Below are positions 34,547 through 42,759 of a stretch of DNA of 64,000 nucleotides, piece by piece. The first letter of the stretch is position 1. Every line of letters starts with the position of its first letter. Position numbers and translations under genes: made by a program. Source of the DNA: Cytobacillus oceanisediminis (GTDB taxonomy: Bacteria > Bacillota > Bacilli > Bacillales > Cytobacillaceae); the NCBI RefSeq assembly GCF_004366035.1, contig NZ_SOEE01000002.1, positions 1 to 64,000 of the forward strand, in the 5' to 3' direction. A model generated the notes under the pieces. It worked only from the letters and a program-made list of their open reading frames with translations. It searched no databases and was not told where the DNA came from.

Positions 34547-35584
34547 ATGAACATAACTGAAAGTATCTTTGGCGAATGGAATGGACACAAGATTAAATCC
34601 TATACAATCAGCAATGATCATGGAATGAAGGTATCGTGTATCGAATACGGAGGAATCATTACCGGGATATCTGTCCCTGACAGTAAAGGAAATATAGAGA
34701 ATGTGGTCATGGGGTTTGACACACTTGAAGAGTATATAAATCATTCACCATTCTTCGGCGCTATTATCGGAAGGGTGGCCGGAAGGATAGCAGGCTCGGC
34801 TTTCACTCTTGATGGAACTGCTTACCAGCTGCAAAAAAATGATGGGGAACACCATCTGCATGGAGGTGCAGGCGGTTTTCATCATGTGATTTGGGACTCG
34901 GACGCCGAAAAGGGTATGAATGAGGCGAATATCAGGTTCTCCTATGTAAGCCCGGATGGGGAAGGAGGGTATCCTGGGACACTTGAGGTAACGGTAAACT
35001 ATACACTGAACAATGAGAATGAACTGGTTATTAGTTATGAAGCGATATCTGATGAAAAAACGATCATCAATCTGACAAACCATACTTATTTTAACCTTAG
35101 CGGGGACTTAAAGAGGGACATTCTTGAGCATGAGGTGACCATGCAAAGTGATCAGTTTCTGGAGCTTGATGAAACATTGATTCCTACTGGGGAATTCATA
35201 CATGTTGAAAATACACCGTTTGATTTCAGAGCAGGGAAGAAAATCAAAGAAGGCGTAAAGTCCGTCCATCATCAGAACATCCTAGCAGGCGGCGGGTATG
35301 ATCATCCATTTCTATTAAATACTGGTGAAATGACGGTAGTGGATTCTGCAAGCGGACGAAAGCTGACAGTGGAAACGGATAGGCCGAGTGTTGTTTTATA
35401 TACAGCTAACATGCTCGGAAATGATTTTCAAATTAAAGGTGTTCAGTCAAAAAGGCATTTGGGGCTGTGTCTCGAAACTCAATGTCCGCCTGATGCCATT
35501 CACCATGAAAACTTTCCTTCTATTGTCCTGGAGAAAAATGAGGTCTTCAAAACAAAAACCAGTTTCAAGTTTCTCGTTGTTTAA
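34547..35584 (+). CDS. galM: Aldose 1-epimerase (mutarotase)
   Basis: 345 residues. Interconverts alpha and beta anomers of aldoses. Catalytic His pair visible in HLHGGAGGFHHVIW and NLTNHTYFNLSG, and the catalytic Glu in LETQCPPDAIH. GGGAG ribosome site. In the xyl operon it likely speeds conversion of xylose to the anomer used by XylA. Confidence 0.93.
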   Translation: MNITESIFGEWNGHKIKSYTISNDHGMKVSCIEYGGIITGISVPDSKGNIENVVMGFDTLEEYINHSPFFGAIIGRVAGRIAGSAFTLDGTAYQLQKNDGEHHLHGGAGGFHHVIWDSDAEKGMNEANIRFSYVSPDGEGGYPGTLEVTVNYTLNNENELVISYEAISDEKTIINLTNHTYFNLSGDLKRDILEHEVTMQSDQFLELDETLIPTGEFIHVENTPFDFRAGKKIKEGVKSVHHQNILAGGGYDHPFLLNTGEMTVVDSASGRKLTVETDRPSVVLYTANMLGNDFQIKGVQSKRHLGLCLETQCPPDAIHHENFPSIVLEKNEVFKTKTSFKFLVV

Positions 35585-35597
35585 TCATTTCTAATAG

Positions 35598-35682
35598 AAA
35601 GGAGTAAAGATAGATTTGAATTATATTAATGCAAAATTGTAAGCGCTCTATTTTAGTTCAAATCTGTCTTTTACAAACTATG
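35598..35682 (+). promoter_or_regulatory. Split ribosome binding site bridged by a hairpin before xylE
   Basis: AAAGGAG (35598-35604) is followed at once by a 15-base arm (35606-35620) that pairs with 35657-35671 (14 of 15 positions). Next come eight unpaired bases and ATG 35680. Folding would bring the Shine-Dalgarno site to about nine bases from the start; unfolded it is about 75 away. The loop holds a partial cre sequence (TGTAAGCGCTCTAT, 35638-35651) and a tiny 8-codon TTG frame. Confidence 0.6.
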
Positions 35683-37080
35683 AAACAGAATCGGAACTCT
35701 CTATATATTGGTTCACTTACATTGGTTGCTGCGATAGGCGGTTTGCTTTTCGGATATGATACGGCGGTTATTTCCGGAGCTGAAAAGTCACTGGAAATCT
35801 ATTTGATCAATAGTTTGGGATTAGGGTCGCTCGCTCACGGGGCGACAACCTCGAGTGCTTTAATTGGCTGTATCATCGGCGGTTTAATATCCGGTTATTT
35901 TGCGTCGAAGTTTGGGCGGAAAAAATCGCTGATAGCGGCGGCTGTTCTTTTTTTCCTATCCGCCTTAGGCTCCGCTTTTCCTGAATTTTTATTTTTCACT
36001 AAAGGGGAACCAACCATCTCGTTATTATTGACTTTTAATCTTTATCGCATTATTGGCGGAATTGGGGTTGGCCTTGCGTCAGCCATTGTTCCCATGTACA
36101 TCGGCGAAATCGCACCTGCCGAAATCCGCGGACGCTTAGTTTCATTCAATCAGTTTATGATTATTTTCGGGATGCTTGTCGTGTACTTTGTAAACTGGGG
36201 GATTGCCGGCGGGCGTCCTTTGGAATGGATCAATGAAGTGGGCTGGAGATATATGTTTGCTTCAGAAGCCATTCCGGCCCTTGTCTTTGGTCTTCTGCTG
36301 CTCCTGGTTCCGGAAACACCCCGATACCTGGCCATTAAAAATCATGATGATAAAGCTTTAGCAGTCCTTACGAAAATTAATGGTTCTTCAGAAGCGAAAG
36401 CGATCTTGGGTGAAATCAGAAAATCGGTAGCAGCCTCAGCAAATGTTCCGGCAGAAAAGCTGCTTGCATACGGAAAATTAGTGATTGTGATAGGAATTCT
36501 GCTGTCTGTATTCCAGCAATTTGTCGGAATAAACGTTGCTTTGTATTATGCACCGCGAATTTTTGAAAGCATGGGAGCAGCAAAGGATGCCTCGATGCTG
36601 CAGACAATTGTTATGGGTATCATAAATGTCATCTTTACAGTTGTGGCCATTTTAACTGTAGATAAATGGGGGCGCAAGCCATTATTGATTACAGGTTCCA
36701 TTGGCATGGCGATCGGAATGTTTGGTGTGGCAGGAATGGCTTTTTCCAATATAATCGGCATGGGCACGTTAATTTTTATTATCATCTACACAGCGTCTTT
36801 CATGATGTCATGGGGACCAATATGCTGGGTGTTAATCTCGGAAATTTTCCCAAACAAAATCCGAGGACAGGCAGTTGCAGTAGCTGTTGCTGCACAATGG
36901 GCCGCAAACTATTTTATTTCATCGACTTATCCGATGATGATGGAGTTCAGCGGCGGCTTAACTTACGGCTTCTATGGACTGATGAGTGTTCTTTCAGCCA
37001 TATTTGTATGGAAGTTTGTACCTGAAACGAAAGGGAAGACTCTTGAGAACATGGAGAATATTTGGAAAAGAACTGCCTGA
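35680..37080 (+). CDS. xylE: D-xylose:H+ symporter
   Basis: 466 residues from ATG 35680. Sugar-porter MFS protein with 12 helices. Motifs: GGLLFGYDTAVISGA, FGRKKS, YRIIGGIGVGLASA, RGRLVSFNQFMIIFG, PETPRY, QQFVGINVALYYAP, DKWGRKP, SWGPICWVLISEIFP and PETKGKTLE. It resembles Escherichia coli XylE along its whole length, including the SALIGCIIGG helix. Upstream ATG at 35629 is in frame but lies inside the predicted hairpin loop and lacks a site. Last gene of the xyl operon; imports xylose with protons. Confidence 0.92.
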   Translation: MKQNRNSLYIGSLTLVAAIGGLLFGYDTAVISGAEKSLEIYLINSLGLGSLAHGATTSSALIGCIIGGLISGYFASKFGRKKSLIAAAVLFFLSALGSAFPEFLFFTKGEPTISLLLTFNLYRIIGGIGVGLASAIVPMYIGEIAPAEIRGRLVSFNQFMIIFGMLVVYFVNWGIAGGRPLEWINEVGWRYMFASEAIPALVFGLLLLLVPETPRYLAIKNHDDKALAVLTKINGSSEAKAILGEIRKSVAASANVPAEKLLAYGKLVIVIGILLSVFQQFVGINVALYYAPRIFESMGAAKDASMLQTIVMGIINVIFTVVAILTVDKWGRKPLLITGSIGMAIGMFGVAGMAFSNIIGMGTLIFIIIYTASFMMSWGPICWVLISEIFPNKIRGQAVAVAVAAQWAANYFISSTYPMMMEFSGGLTYGFYGLMSVLSAIFVWKFVPETKGKTLENMENIWKRTA

Positions 37081-37110
37081 TTAATTCCATTAGCTTTTAT
37101 AATCGTGAAA

Positions 37111-37157
37111 AAAGAATGTCCCGATGATTATCACATTCGGAAGGGACATTCTTCTTT
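37111..37157 (+). terminator. Terminator of the xyl operon
   Basis: AAAGAATGTCCC ... GGGACATTCTTCTTT; shares its arms with the hairpin at 30166-30205. Confidence 0.8.
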
Positions 37158-37214
37158 CTGTTATCTGCTGCTTATACCATTTTCTTTACTAGGGCAAAAA
37201 AAACTGCTGAATAT

Positions 37215-37610
37215 TCATGGAACATACCAAGCGTTTTTCTTATTATCTTCTATAAAGCTCTTAATTTTAAAAACAACATCCGTTCCGATATGCATTTCAA
37301 CTTCACTAACTTTCATCCGGATCAGTTTCTCTTCAACCCCAATTAGTTGATAAAACTCCATTAAAACCTGATGATCCTGGTAGAGTTTTTGGCCAATCTC
37401 CAATCCAGCTTTTGTCAAAGTAACTGTTCCATAGGGCTGAAAGTGAATGTAACCTTCTGTTTTAAGCTTACCGGCCATTTTAGAGGCAGCTGAGACGGTG
37501 ACTTTCAATACCTTTGCAATGCCGGATATGGTCGCATGCCCATGTGCTTCCTGTAATAGATAAATCTCGAGAATATATCTCTTTGAACTAATGGGGATCA
37601 CATGTTTCAC
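37215..37610 (-). CDS. MntR/DtxR-family metal-dependent regulator
   Basis: 131 residues (GTG 37610; GTG 37601 is an alternative with AGGTGAA upstream). N-terminal winged helix (about 5-65, ISGIAKVLKVTVSAASKMAGKLKTEGYI) and a short dimer/metal domain. The helix matches MntR, but the C-terminal ligand block reads VSEVEMH where MntR has VEGIEHH, so some metal ligands differ. It is the last gene of the ABC operon, 25 bases after the binding-protein gene, so it is probably autoregulated. Confidence 0.8.
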   Translation of the reverse strand: MKHVIPISSKRYILEIYLLQEAHGHATISGIAKVLKVTVSAASKMAGKLKTEGYIHFQPYGTVTLTKAGLEIGQKLYQDHQVLMEFYQLIGVEEKLIRMKVSEVEMHIGTDVVFKIKSFIEDNKKNAWYVP

Positions 37611-37635
37611 CTGCTTGCTGGAATAGTGCCCTATA

Positions 37636-38577
37636 CTACTGGGTCAAGCCTTCTTTAATGGTTTTAATATTCCATTCCATCATCGAGATGTACGTATCGC
37701 CATCCTCACCCGGCTTTGCCAGAGAGTCTGTAAACACTTTTCCCATGATCGGAACATTGGTTTCATCGGATACGGCTTCCATGCTTCTTGCGTCAATGCT
37801 GGTTTCCAGGAAAAGTCCTGTAATTTCTTTTTCATTAATAATATCCACAATTCTTGTAATTTGCTCTGGTGTTCCCTGGTTTTCCTGATTGATTTCCCAG
37901 ATGTATTCTGCCTGGAATCCGTAGGCTTCACTGAAATATTTAAAAGCACCTTCACTTGTAACGAGTACCCGTTCGTTTTCTGGAATTTCATTAAATTGTT
38001 CGACTGCCTCATCATGCAGCTCTTGCAGCTTTGCGATGTATTCTTCCGCGTTTTTTTCGTAAACCTCTTTGTTGTCTGGATCTGCCTTGATAAGTCCATC
38101 TCTGGCATTTTCCGCGTACTTGATTCCATTTCGGATGTCCAGCCAAGCATGGGGGTCTTCTTCACTTTCTTTGCCTTTTGTGGTTAAGTGCATCGCATCA
38201 ACGCCTTTGCTCATAAGGAAGACTGGCGCATCTTTACCGTCTTTTCCGGCAGTTTCCATCAATTTATTGAACCATGAGTTGCCGGCTTCCAGATTCAGGC
38301 CGTTGTAAAATACAGCATCTGCATCGGTTGTTTTTTGCACATCCTCAGGAAGCGGGTCATATTCGTGGGGATTGGAGCCAATAGGTGCTAAACTATGAAT
38401 CTCAACCAAATCCCCGCCTACATTTTTGACAATGTCATACACAATCGAATAGGTAGTCACAACCTGGATTTTCCCATCTTCATTGGATGATGTGCTGCTT
38501 GTTCCGCTGCTGCAGGCTGACAGGAATAACACAGAAAGAAGGGGTGCTGCTAATAAAAGAAAGCCTTTTTTAATCAT
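37636..38577 (-). CDS. Metal-binding lipoprotein of a Mn/Zn ABC importer
   Basis: 313 residues from the ATG after GGAGGTAAG. Lipobox LFLSAC near residue 19. Cluster A-I binding-protein fold with metal ligands visible as NPHEYDP (His), DPHAWLD (His), then Glu in LVTSEGAF and Asp in FTDSLAKPG. No His-rich loop like ZnuA, so Mn rather than Zn is favoured. Third gene of the operon. Confidence 0.88.
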   Translation of the reverse strand: MIKKGFLLLAAPLLSVLFLSACSSGTSSTSSNEDGKIQVVTTYSIVYDIVKNVGGDLVEIHSLAPIGSNPHEYDPLPEDVQKTTDADAVFYNGLNLEAGNSWFNKLMETAGKDGKDAPVFLMSKGVDAMHLTTKGKESEEDPHAWLDIRNGIKYAENARDGLIKADPDNKEVYEKNAEEYIAKLQELHDEAVEQFNEIPENERVLVTSEGAFKYFSEAYGFQAEYIWEINQENQGTPEQITRIVDIINEKEITGLFLETSIDARSMEAVSDETNVPIMGKVFTDSLAKPGEDGDTYISMMEWNIKTIKEGLTQ

Positions 38578-38612
38578 AGTCTTACCTCCAGAGAATTTTG
38601 ATTTTATTAAAA

Positions 38613-39470
38613 TTAAACTAATGAAGCTCTCTTCTTCTTTACTTTCAGCGTTTTCCATATTAACCCATGCTTAGGTGAGAATAAGAAAACGAGAATAAAA
38701 ATAGCAGTGGATGATATAACTATCGTTGCTCCTGAAGCTAAGTTGTAGGTAAAGCTAAAGTAAAGTCCCACGATGGATGAAATCACACCAATGCCAGACG
38801 CAAGGAAAATCATCATCCACAGCCGCTCGGTTAACAGATAAGCTGCCGCTGCAGGGGTTATCAGCATGGCAACAACAAGGACAATCCCAACTGTCTGGAG
38901 AGATGCAACGGTTACCATCGTCAAGAGAGTCATTAGGAAATAATGAATGAAACGCACTGGCAGTCCGTAAGCTGCTCCCATCGTTTCGTCAAACGAGGTG
39001 ACCAATAATTCTTTGTAAAAGAGGTATACAGCTGCCAATACAATCAGGCTGATGCCCAGTGTGATCCACATGTCTGATAATCTTACAGCCAGTACATTAC
39101 CAAATAATATATGGTATAGATCTGTACTGCTTTTAAGCATGGTAATAATAATGATTCCTGAAGCAAATGCCGCTGTAAACATAATTCCAATTGAGGTATC
39201 ATGCTTTATCCGGCTGTTTTGGGATACAAAACCAATGGCGATAGCTGTAGTTACTCCGCTTATGACTGCGCCAAAGAAGAAGTTGACTCCCAGCATATAT
39301 GAAATAGCGACGCCTGGAAGGACGGCATGTGATATGGCATCTCCCATGAGAGCCATTCCTCTGAGGATGATAAAGCACCCAATGACTCCGCAGATAATTC
39401 CTACCATAACCGAGGTTAATAACGCTTTTTGCAGGAAACCATATTGCATGACCGCTTCAATAAAAGCCAT
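38613..39470 (-). CDS. Mn/Zn-type ABC transporter permease
   Basis: 285 residues, about eight or nine helices, ABC-3 family. Features GCFIILRGMALMGDAISHAVLPGVAI near the N-terminus and a GAAYGLP coupling region. Its ATG overlaps the ATPase stop (TAATG), indicating translational coupling. Confidence 0.92.
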   Translation of the reverse strand: MAFIEAVMQYGFLQKALLTSVMVGIICGVIGCFIILRGMALMGDAISHAVLPGVAISYMLGVNFFFGAVISGVTTAIAIGFVSQNSRIKHDTSIGIMFTAAFASGIIIITMLKSSTDLYHILFGNVLAVRLSDMWITLGISLIVLAAVYLFYKELLVTSFDETMGAAYGLPVRFIHYFLMTLLTMVTVASLQTVGIVLVVAMLITPAAAAYLLTERLWMMIFLASGIGVISSIVGLYFSFTYNLASGATIVISSTAIFILVFLFSPKHGLIWKTLKVKKKRASLV

Positions 39471-40219
39471 TATAGCGACACCCCAATCTCATTCATAAAA
39501 GCAAATTGCCCCTTGTATGCTTTTGCAATAACTTCAGGTTTAAACACTTCTTCAACCGTCCCATAACTGATCAATTCCTTATTTAGCAGAATTAACTGAT
39601 TGAAATAATCATTTGCTTTACTTAAATCATGGTGTACCACAATAACGGTTTTTCCTTGTCTGCAGAGCTCCTTCAAAATTTGCACTATGGTTTCCTCACT
39701 GGATACATCAACTCCAACAAAGGGCTCATCCAGAAAGAACAAATCCGCTTTTTGAGCAAGTGCCCGCGCGAGAAAAACTCTCTGCTGCTGGCCGCCTGAC
39801 AGTTCCCCAATCTGCCTTTTGCTGAACTCCTGCATGCCAACTCGCTGAAGACATTCCATGGCCCATTCTTTATCCTTTTTCTTTGGACGGCGGAACAGTT
39901 TTAAATGGGGGTAGGTCCCAATAAGAACCGCATCAAGTACAGTGATTGGGAAATCCCAGTCAATGTCATTCCGCTGGGGCACATAGGCGATACTCTTGCG
40001 CACTTCTGCAATGGGTTTCCCCATCACTCTTACAGCACCTTTATCCTTTGGTATAAGATTTAACATCGCTTTTAAAAAAGTCGATTTGCCTGCGCCGTTC
40101 GGTCCGATAATTCCTACCAGATTACCAGTATTAACAGAAAGGCTAACTCCTGTCACCGCTTCATTTCCAAAATAGGAAACATGCAAATCCTCTATGCTTA
40201 TTGCTGGATCCTTCATCAT
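39470..40219 (-). CDS. Mn/Zn-type ABC transporter ATP-binding protein
   Basis: 249 residues. Walker A GPNGAGKST near residue 37, signature ELSGGQQQR, Walker B LFFLDEPFVGVD, H-loop VVHHDL. First gene of the operon; GGGGGC ribosome site. Energises import of the metal delivered by the lipoprotein encoded downstream. Confidence 0.94.
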   Translation of the reverse strand: MMKDPAISIEDLHVSYFGNEAVTGVSLSVNTGNLVGIIGPNGAGKSTFLKAMLNLIPKDKGAVRVMGKPIAEVRKSIAYVPQRNDIDWDFPITVLDAVLIGTYPHLKLFRRPKKKDKEWAMECLQRVGMQEFSKRQIGELSGGQQQRVFLARALAQKADLFFLDEPFVGVDVSSEETIVQILKELCRQGKTVIVVHHDLSKANDYFNQLILLNKELISYGTVEEVFKPEVIAKAYKGQFAFMNEIGVSL

Positions 40220-40560
40220 TTTAGCCCCCTTTATTTTCCAAATTTAAATTAATTCAAATTAATTGTTTTTGCACAATTATAAGTCACGCGGACAAGATTT
40301 ATGGATTCATTAAAAAGTTTTGCCTTAATGCAAATTATATGCAATTACTAAACAATGTCAACACAAAATAATTATTTTTACAGAAAGTTTAATCTTGGCA
40401 TTAAAATAGGGGAATTATGAAAACAGGCTCTGGCAATCAATTTGTTTAATGGTAAAATTAGGGGTGTTATACTATCTTTATCAGTTAATAGATTGTAATT
40501 TTGTAAATATATGAAACTTTTTACCCTTTTTGATCGTTTAAATAGTATAAGGCGGGATAT
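40220..40560. other. Divergent intergenic region
   Basis: Between the metal-uptake operon and the PlsY cluster. Holds the inverted repeat at 40247-40264 and, by position, promoters for both units. No gene is seen. Confidence 0.5.
40247..40264. promoter_or_regulatory. 18-bp perfect inverted repeat, candidate metalloregulator operator
   Basis: AATTAATT-CA-AATTAATT lies 28 bases before the start of the ATPase gene. It has the size and symmetry of DtxR/MntR-family operators but not the B. subtilis MntR sequence, which agrees with the altered regulator encoded in the operon. Confidence 0.5.
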
Positions 40561-41145
40561 GTGCTTATGATCGATGATGTGTGGACTGCCCTGATGGTTA
40601 TGATCTTTTCTTACACATTAGGGAGCGTAACCGGTGCTTATTATGTAGTTAAATACATAGCAAAAGAGGATATAAGAATAAAGGGGAGCGGGAATGTAGG
40701 GGCTACCAATGCAGGCAGAGCAATCGGCAAGAAGGGGTTCTTGCTGACAATAGCCATTGATGCAGTAAAGGCATGGGCAGCTTTATATGTTACTGGACTT
40801 ATATTTCAAGGTGATGGTTTATTCATTCTTAGTGCTTTTTGTGTACTTATTGGCCATTTGTTTCCCATTCAGCTGGGTTTTCATGGTGGAAAAGGAGTGG
40901 TTGTCTACTTGGCTTCTGCCTTGTTTTTGGAACCGGTGACAATAGCGATAATGGCTATCACGATGGGAATTGCCTATGCGGTTCTCCGGAAGTATACACT
41001 ATCAGGTTTTATCGCCATGGCTTCAATTCCCATAACAGCCTGGGTGATTGGTGATTCATTCATCATTTCTGCAGGCCTTCTGCTGCTGCTTTTGATTGTT
41101 TTAATTTCCCATACCCATTTCATCATGCCTAAACATAGGAGGTAA
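40561..41145 (+). CDS. PlsY-family glycerol-3-phosphate acyltransferase paralogue
   Basis: 194 residues, GTG start (ATG 40567 is an alternative). Five to six helices with the three PlsY motifs: KGSGNVGATNAGR, GHLFPIQLGFHGGKGV and a third near LISHTHF. PlsY transfers acyl from acyl-phosphate to glycerol 3-phosphate. The linked GNAT-aminotransferase and LtaS-like genes are not the usual plsY setting, so this is likely a paralogue with a special lipid role. Three bases separate it from the next gene. Confidence 0.85.
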   Translation: MLMIDDVWTALMVMIFSYTLGSVTGAYYVVKYIAKEDIRIKGSGNVGATNAGRAIGKKGFLLTIAIDAVKAWAALYVTGLIFQGDGLFILSAFCVLIGHLFPIQLGFHGGKGVVVYLASALFLEPVTIAIMAITMGIAYAVLRKYTLSGFIAMASIPITAWVIGDSFIISAGLLLLLLIVLISHTHFIMPKHRR

Positions 41146-41148
41146 ACT

Positions 41149-42759
41149 GTGAATATAATCTGTAAAATCGCAACCGAACCTAATGAATTTGAACAGATTC
41201 ATCAGCTGAACTACCAGACATTTGTGGAAGAAATTCCTCAGCATAAGCAAAATGAAGATCAGCATTTAATTGATAAATTTCATAAAGAAAATACATATGT
41301 CATTGCCAAGTTTGGCGAGGAAGTTGCAGGAATGATCGCGATCCGTGCCAAAAGGCCATTTTCGCTTGATTATAAGCTTCCTAATCTCGAAGAATACTTG
41401 CCTGTAAAGGGAGAATTTTGTGAGGTCCGTTTGCTGTCAGTCAAAAAAGAGTTTCGCAGCACCCGTGTATTTTATCAGCTTTGTGAAAAGCTTGTAGAGC
41501 TTTGCCTCGAAAAAAATTATACGATGGCGCTGATTTCGGGCACGGTCAGACAGCTGAAATTGTATAAGCGGATGGGGTTTCTGCCTTTTGGCCCTCTGAC
41601 AGGTGAGGATGGAGCCCAGTTTCAGCCCATGTATTTAACAAAAGAGAATTTCGAACGTTCAACGAAAGCCTTTGAACGCTTAATGGCCAGAAATTCGGTA
41701 CCCGCCGATCAGCATTCATTTTTGCCGGGTCCTGTGCCCATTCATCCAAAAGTGAAAAGGGCTTTTTCAAAAGAAGCCGTATCTCATCGCAATCATGATT
41801 TTATCAGCGGTTTGCAAGACTTGCGTTCTCAATTATGCAAGATGACAGATGCCAAATATGCTGAAATTGTTGTTGGCACGGGAACGCTTTCCAATGATCT
41901 TGTGGCAGCACAGCTGAAAAACATCGAAGGGGATGGGCTGATCCTGGCCAATGGTGAATTTGGCTTTCGTCTCATTGATCATGCAAGAAGGTTTCAATTA
42001 TCTTTTCATACAATTGAAAGAGATTGGAATGAGCCTATTGCCCACGAGGAAATAGCTTGCATGCTGAAAGAAAACCCCTCTATAAAATGGGTGTGGACTG
42101 TGCATTGTGAAACTTCAACTGGGTATGTATTCGATATCAGAGGCATTCAGGAGCTATGCGAGGAGCATGGTGCCGAGCTGTGCGTGGATGCATGCAGCAC
42201 GGCCGGAATTTTGCCGTTGAATCTTAAGAATATTTATTTTGCATCGACCGTCAGCGGAAAGGGATTTGGTTCCTATCCGGGTCTGGCAATCGTATTCCAT
42301 CGTGACAAGATTAAAGGGAACAGTGCAGTTCCAAGATACTTGGACTTAAAGATGTACGAAGAAAACCAAAGCATTCCATACACCCATTCTTCCAATCTGG
42401 TCAGCGCATTAAAAGAGAGTATAAAGCTGATAGATTATGAAAAATTAAATCTTTTGGCTGGAAAAGCAAGGATGAGGCTGAAGGACAGCGGATTTTCCGT
42501 TCTAGGGGACGAAGATTATTCCCCTGGCATCCTGACTATCAGTTTGCCGCAGAGCATTTCCAGCAGGGAATTTGGCGATGCATGCAAACAGAAAGGAATT
42601 CTTTTAAGCTATGAAAGCGGGTACCTCCTTGAAAGAAATTGGGTTCAGGTGGCTCTAATGGGGGCACAGGAAGAGCAGAAGGTCATGGCATCCCTCGAAA
42701 TGATGGCAGGTATTTTAGAAAAACAATATGAAAAGCGGTATGATTATGAAGTTATTTAA
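41149..42759 (+). CDS. GNAT (acyl-amino-acid-synthase-like) fused to class V aminotransferase
   Basis: 536 residues, GTG after AGGAGGT. Residues about 1-165 form a GNAT domain that recalls FeeM/autoinducer-synthase-like N-acyl transferases (AGMIAIRAKRPFSLDY, FCEVRLLSVKKEFRSTRVFYQL, LYKRMGFLPFGP). Residues about 185-525 form a PLP-dependent class V aminotransferase of the serine-glyoxylate/alanine-glyoxylate type (FLPGPVPIHPKV, HCETSTGYVFDI, DACSTAG; PLP Lys371 in SGKGFGSYPG). It overlaps the next gene. A product joining an amino group and an acyl chain is plausible but not shown. Confidence 0.8.
   Translation: MNIICKIATEPNEFEQIHQLNYQTFVEEIPQHKQNEDQHLIDKFHKENTYVIAKFGEEVAGMIAIRAKRPFSLDYKLPNLEEYLPVKGEFCEVRLLSVKKEFRSTRVFYQLCEKLVELCLEKNYTMALISGTVRQLKLYKRMGFLPFGPLTGEDGAQFQPMYLTKENFERSTKAFERLMARNSVPADQHSFLPGPVPIHPKVKRAFSKEAVSHRNHDFISGLQDLRSQLCKMTDAKYAEIVVGTGTLSNDLVAAQLKNIEGDGLILANGEFGFRLIDHARRFQLSFHTIERDWNEPIAHEEIACMLKENPSIKWVWTVHCETSTGYVFDIRGIQELCEEHGAELCVDACSTAGILPLNLKNIYFASTVSGKGFGSYPGLAIVFHRDKIKGNSAVPRYLDLKMYEENQSIPYTHSSNLVSALKESIKLIDYEKLNLLAGKARMRLKDSGFSVLGDEDYSPGILTISLPQSISSREFGDACKQKGILLSYESGYLLERNWVQVALMGAQEEQKVMASLEMMAGILEKQYEKRYDYEVI

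Noticed and set aside
35638-35651. Second cre site before xylE
   Set aside because: TGTAAGCGCTCTAT fails the final CA of the consensus; noted only as a partial match inside the hairpin loop.
35629-35679. Upstream in-frame ATG for xylE
   Set aside because: It would add 17 residues unlike other sugar porters and has no ribosome site at a workable distance; ATG 35680 fits the family start better.
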